Made by a program: the position numbers and the translations under genes
Shown: piece by piece, positions 61,393-64,000 of the stretch
Numbering within the stretch: position 1 is the stretch's first letter
How the letters are laid out: the number at the start of each line of letters is the position of its first letter
Assembly: GCF_002210295.1 (NCBI RefSeq)
Contig: NZ_MWQH01000001.1
Span: 868,001 to 932,000, forward strand
From: Fibrobacter sp. UWB5
Lineage (GTDB): Bacteria; Fibrobacterota; Fibrobacteria; Fibrobacterales; Fibrobacteraceae
DNA length: 64,000 nt
Reading direction: 5' to 3'
Notes under the pieces: model-generated
Databases searched by the model: none
Seen by the model: only the letters and a program-made list of their open reading frames with translations
What the model was told of the DNA's origin: nothing

Positions 61393-62121
61393 TTACAGTA
61401 TTTTTCCGAGCGCAATAATCGCGGCAGTGCGTGCACGCAAGCGCGTATTGCCCAAATTCAGCAAGTGGACCTTCCCGTTCTGGAAGGTCTTTATGGCTTC
61501 TATTTCGCGCGGCGAGAATCCGCCTTCGGGGCCGACGAGCAGGGTGATGGGCGCATCATTCTCATTTGCGCCCGAGCCGTCGCCACTCAAGTTCAGTTGG
61601 CGTTCTCCATCGATGTCGCAGAGAATCAAGTCGCCCTTGTAGTTTTCAAGCCACTTGTCGAATTCAACGGGGCCTTCGATTGCGGTCATCCAAGCTTTCT
61701 TGGATTGCTTCAGGCTCACGAGGCTCTTGAGCTCGGCGCGGCGCACCGTCTTCTTCAAATCGGAATTCTTGGGCTCCTGCGAAAAGTCCGTGCGCAAGAA
61801 GATGATTTTGTCGATTTCAGTTTGCGCCGCATGGAATACGACTTCTTCCAAGGCGTCGTCCTTGAGGCAGGCGATTCCGAGCGACACCTTGGGCCGCGGG
61901 CGTTCCGCCTCGATCACTTTGTCCACCCGAACTACACAGGCCTTTGCGTCGGCCACATCGATGACTGCGTCAGCGAAGTGCCCCACGCCATCGGACAGCT
62001 GCAAAACATCGCCTGCGCACGCCCTGCACACGCGCACTGCGTGCGTACTCTCGTTCTCGTCAAGGGTAATGGTGCCGACCGAAATCAGCGGGCAATAAAA
62101 GCGACTATCGGGTGTCTTCAT
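61393..62121 (-). CDS. rsmE: 16S rRNA (uracil1498-N3)-methyltransferase RsmE
   Basis: A 242-residue SPOUT-fold methyltransferase that modifies U1498 near the decoding centre. LLVGPEGGFSPREIEAI and LNLGNTRLRARTAAIIAL are the SAM-binding knot region. In the usual LGxRILRxETA motif the Glu is replaced by Arg here (LRARTAA), an unusual change at a conserved site. The start at 62121 (MKTPDSRFY) is chosen because TATCTT ends 7 nt upstream and an extension would cross the divergent promoter. It is divergent from the HAD gene. Confidence 0.88.
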   Translation of the reverse strand: MKTPDSRFYCPLISVGTITLDENESTHAVRVCRACAGDVLQLSDGVGHFADAVIDVADAKACVVRVDKVIEAERPRPKVSLGIACLKDDALEEVVFHAAQTEIDKIIFLRTDFSQEPKNSDLKKTVRRAELKSLVSLKQSKKAWMTAIEGPVEFDKWLENYKGDLILCDIDGERQLNLSGDGSGANENDAPITLLVGPEGGFSPREIEAIKTFQNGKVHLLNLGNTRLRARTAAIIALGKIL

Positions 62122-62158
62122 GTAACCAAAGATAGAATCTTTTGCTATTTTGAGGAAC
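62122..62158. promoter_or_regulatory. 37-bp divergent leaderless promoter pair
   Basis: On the minus strand TATCTT (62134-62129) plus 7 nt leads to the rsmE ATG; on the plus strand TATTTT (62146-62151) plus 7 nt leads to the HAD ATG. The two -10 elements are only 11 bp apart, so the two promoters should interfere. Confidence 0.5.
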
Positions 62159-62959
62159 ATGCCGAAGCGCACCCCTATAAAAGCTGTCGTATTTGACCTC
62201 GACGGAACCTTGTACCTGAGTGGCCGCCCCTACCCGAAGGCGGTCAAGACGGTTTGCCGCGTCGCCAAGCAAGTGCCTGTCTACTATTTGAGCAACAATA
62301 CCAGCAAGTCGCCGGTCTTCTACGAAAACCGCCTCAAGGTCATGGGGCTCCCGCTGGCCGACGATGCCATTATTTCGGCTTTGTACCTTTCGCTCGACGC
62401 CATTCACGAAGAAGGCATCAAGAACGTGTTTTTCTTTGCAAACCCCGAAGTCACGGAATGGTTTGCCGCGCAAGACACGACGCTGAACCTGCGTCCCGAT
62501 GTCAAGGACACCGAGCTGGTGCTGATCGCTTACCATAACAGCTTCGACTACCGCGAACTTTGCGAACTGTCGTTCCGCGTGCAGCGCAAGATCCCGTTCT
62601 GGGTCACGCATACCGACTTCGTCTGCCCCGATGCAAACGGCCCCGTGCCCGATATCGGAAGTTTCATGGCGCTCCTCAAGACTGCTTACGGCGTAGAACC
62701 TGAACGCAGCTTCGGTAAGCCGAATCCTGCCATGCTTTCGGGCCTTCTCAAAAAGTACCAGCCCGAAGAGATTCTGTTCGTGGGCGACCGCCTGTATACG
62801 GACTTTGAACTCGCCAAGCGCAGTGGCTGCCGCTTCGTGCTCCCGCTCTGTGGCGAAACCAAGCAGCAAGATCTGGACAAGCTGACCGTCAAGCCCGAGT
62901 TTGTTGTCGACATGGTGAGCGATATCGATTTTGATTCATTCTTCAAGGGTGAAATCTGA
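62159..62959 (+). CDS. HAD-superfamily phosphatase (NagD-like, class IIA)
   Basis: A 266-residue phosphatase. The nucleophile and acid Asp residues lie in VFDLDGTLYLSG near residue 11; LSNNTSKS is motif II, and GKPNPAML and FVGDRLYTDFELAKRSG are motifs III and IV. The large cap between them is typical of class IIA (NagD, glycerol-phosphatases). The substrate is unknown. ATG 62159 is preferred over an upstream TTG because of the TATTTT 7 nt before it; GAGG is too close to act as a good ribosome site. Confidence 0.85.
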   Translation: MPKRTPIKAVVFDLDGTLYLSGRPYPKAVKTVCRVAKQVPVYYLSNNTSKSPVFYENRLKVMGLPLADDAIISALYLSLDAIHEEGIKNVFFFANPEVTEWFAAQDTTLNLRPDVKDTELVLIAYHNSFDYRELCELSFRVQRKIPFWVTHTDFVCPDANGPVPDIGSFMALLKTAYGVEPERSFGKPNPAMLSGLLKKYQPEEILFVGDRLYTDFELAKRSGCRFVLPLCGETKQQDLDKLTVKPEFVVDMVSDIDFDSFFKGEI

Positions 62960-62979
62960 TTTTAAAAAATGGAGAAAAT

Positions 62980-63954
62980 ATGATTAAGCACTTTGCAAAT
63001 TTTGGAATCCTGGGCGCTTTCGCCTTGGTGTCGTCTGCGGCTTTGGTGGCTTGCGGTGACGATTCCTCTTCCGGAATTTTCAGCATGGAAAAGTCCTTCG
63101 AGATGGTTCTCGACAAGGCAAAGTATGACTACAACAAGAAGGATTCTACCTTCAAGCGTATTGAACCGGTCTGTAAAGAAGGCACGCTCGGTAACTTGGT
63201 CGGACCTGCCGAAGCCGACATGTGGGATACCCTTACATACAAAGCCTACGAAAACAAGGGCATTATTACCATCATGAAGGGTAAAGATGTCGTGGGTAAG
63301 TATAACCTCAGCGATGGTTCTTTCCCGAGGGCTTTCTGGGGTGATGAAGAAAACACCTCCAAGAAGATCCAGGGCGGTTACCGCCTGAACAAGAAAAACG
63401 TGATGAACCGCGTGATTCGTTACGACGGCAACTGCTTCATGAAGGATTACTATTCCGTATTCAACAAAGAAGTCAACGCGATCGAAAATATCGATGCCAA
63501 GCTCAAGGAATTCTACGCCCGTTTCCAGACCAAGGAAGGCCCGGTGGACGACAAGCAGATGCTGGCCGACATTCGCGCCATCGACTGCGATGAACTTTCC
63601 TTGTACGACGGTCTCGTAAAGATTCGCGTCCAGGACTTCAAGGAATCCCAGGGCAGAATCATCATTTCTTACGACAAGCGTTCTTGCAATGTGGACTTCC
63701 ACCTGCGTTACGCCTTCGAACAAAAGGATTGCGAAGCCGCCTATGCCGACTACAAGGACAGCAAGAGCAAGGAAACGTTTGATTTCAACGATTTCTTCTT
63801 TGACGTCACTTACAGCGGCAATGACGAAGAATACTGCCTTGACTACCTGATTCTTGACCTCAAGAAAGAAAAGGGAATTCCGACCACCAAGTCAATCCAG
63901 CCGGGCGAATTCGCACGCGGCATCGTGAAATTGATGGTCAACGGCATGAAATAA
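62980..63954 (+). CDS. Lipoprotein of unknown function
   Basis: A 324-residue lipoprotein with lipobox LVAC (Cys25) after FALVSSAALVAC. The chain is rich in Asp, Lys and aromatic residues and contains several cysteines (EPVCKEG, DGNCFMKD, AIDCDEL, KRSCNVDF, QKDCEAAY, EEYCLDY). No family is recognised. A GGAGAA ribosome site lies before the ATG. A hairpin begins at the window edge. Confidence 0.6.
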   Translation: MIKHFANFGILGAFALVSSAALVACGDDSSSGIFSMEKSFEMVLDKAKYDYNKKDSTFKRIEPVCKEGTLGNLVGPAEADMWDTLTYKAYENKGIITIMKGKDVVGKYNLSDGSFPRAFWGDEENTSKKIQGGYRLNKKNVMNRVIRYDGNCFMKDYYSVFNKEVNAIENIDAKLKEFYARFQTKEGPVDDKQMLADIRAIDCDELSLYDGLVKIRVQDFKESQGRIIISYDKRSCNVDFHLRYAFEQKDCEAAYADYKDSKSKETFDFNDFFFDVTYSGNDEEYCLDYLILDLKKEKGIPTTKSIQPGEFARGIVKLMVNGMK

Positions 63955-63979
63955 AAACAGAAAGCTTCTAAAAACAGAA

Positions 63980-64000
63980 AGGCTCCCTTGCGGGAGCCTT
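63980..64000 (+). terminator. Terminator hairpin at the window edge
   Basis: AGGCTCCC-TTGC-GGGAGCCT followed by T; the tail is cut off by the end of the window. Confidence 0.6.

Overview
The window is a gene-dense, roughly 50% GC piece of a Gram-negative chromosome that looks like Fibrobacter (phylum Fibrobacterota). The reasons are a MurE with the meso-DAP motif DNPR, many signal-peptide, lipoprotein and beta-barrel proteins, a PorV-like protein, a large surface protein with a Ser-rich linker and a type IX-like C-terminal domain, and a double-length UvrA. The genus is inferred from overall character, not from a database search. No rRNA, CRISPR array, prophage or insertion sequence was found; the only RNA gene recognised is tRNA-Cys(GCA).

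Layout. 1-2345: a DRE-TIM aldolase-like gene behind two identical palindromes, a hairpin-rich spacer and an outer-membrane protein. 2366-3622: the rpsF-rpsR-rplI operon with a structured leader and a terminator. 3717-6787: a minus-strand acyltransferase and DEDDh exonuclease, tRNA-Cys, a 95-bp tandem repeat, an AT-hook protein and an AlkD-like protein. 6905-10139: cytoplasmic alpha-glucan enzymes (GH77 and GH13). 10488-19541: a SecD-SecF fusion, CorA and the double UvrA. 19612-32641: mainly envelope proteins, with YchF, a MATE transporter, a Xer recombinase, a STAS membrane protein and a degenerate LytM protein. 32638-33564: a Nudix-like protein and a small membrane protein. 33804-41180: rimP-nusA-infB-rbfA-truB-ribF plus a small exported protein. 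41397-55311: the division and cell-wall (dcw) cluster mraZ-rsmH-ftsL-ftsI-murE-murF-ftsW-murG-murC-ftsQ-ftsA-ftsZ, which lacks mraY, murD, murB and ddl. 55669-63954: an outer-membrane protein, purT, the surface protein, divergent rsmE and a HAD phosphatase, and a lipoprotein.

How the parts work together. The ribosomal and nusA-infB operons serve translation and ribosome maturation, and the dcw cluster makes peptidoglycan precursors and the divisome. SecDF feeds the many exported proteins. Genes in these operons overlap by 1-14 nt or nearly touch, which implies translational coupling.

The most unusual signals are non-coding. (1) A structured ~95-bp repeat occurs as two tandem copies near 5.2 kb and one inverted copy near 55.5 kb, and its hairpin stems change sequence but keep pairing. 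(2) At least eight genes have a TATATT-like -10 hexamer ending 6-7 nt before the start codon, so leaderless mRNAs appear common. (3) In two places an intrinsic terminator is fused directly to the next promoter. (4) Evenly phased TGGTA boxes precede mraZ.
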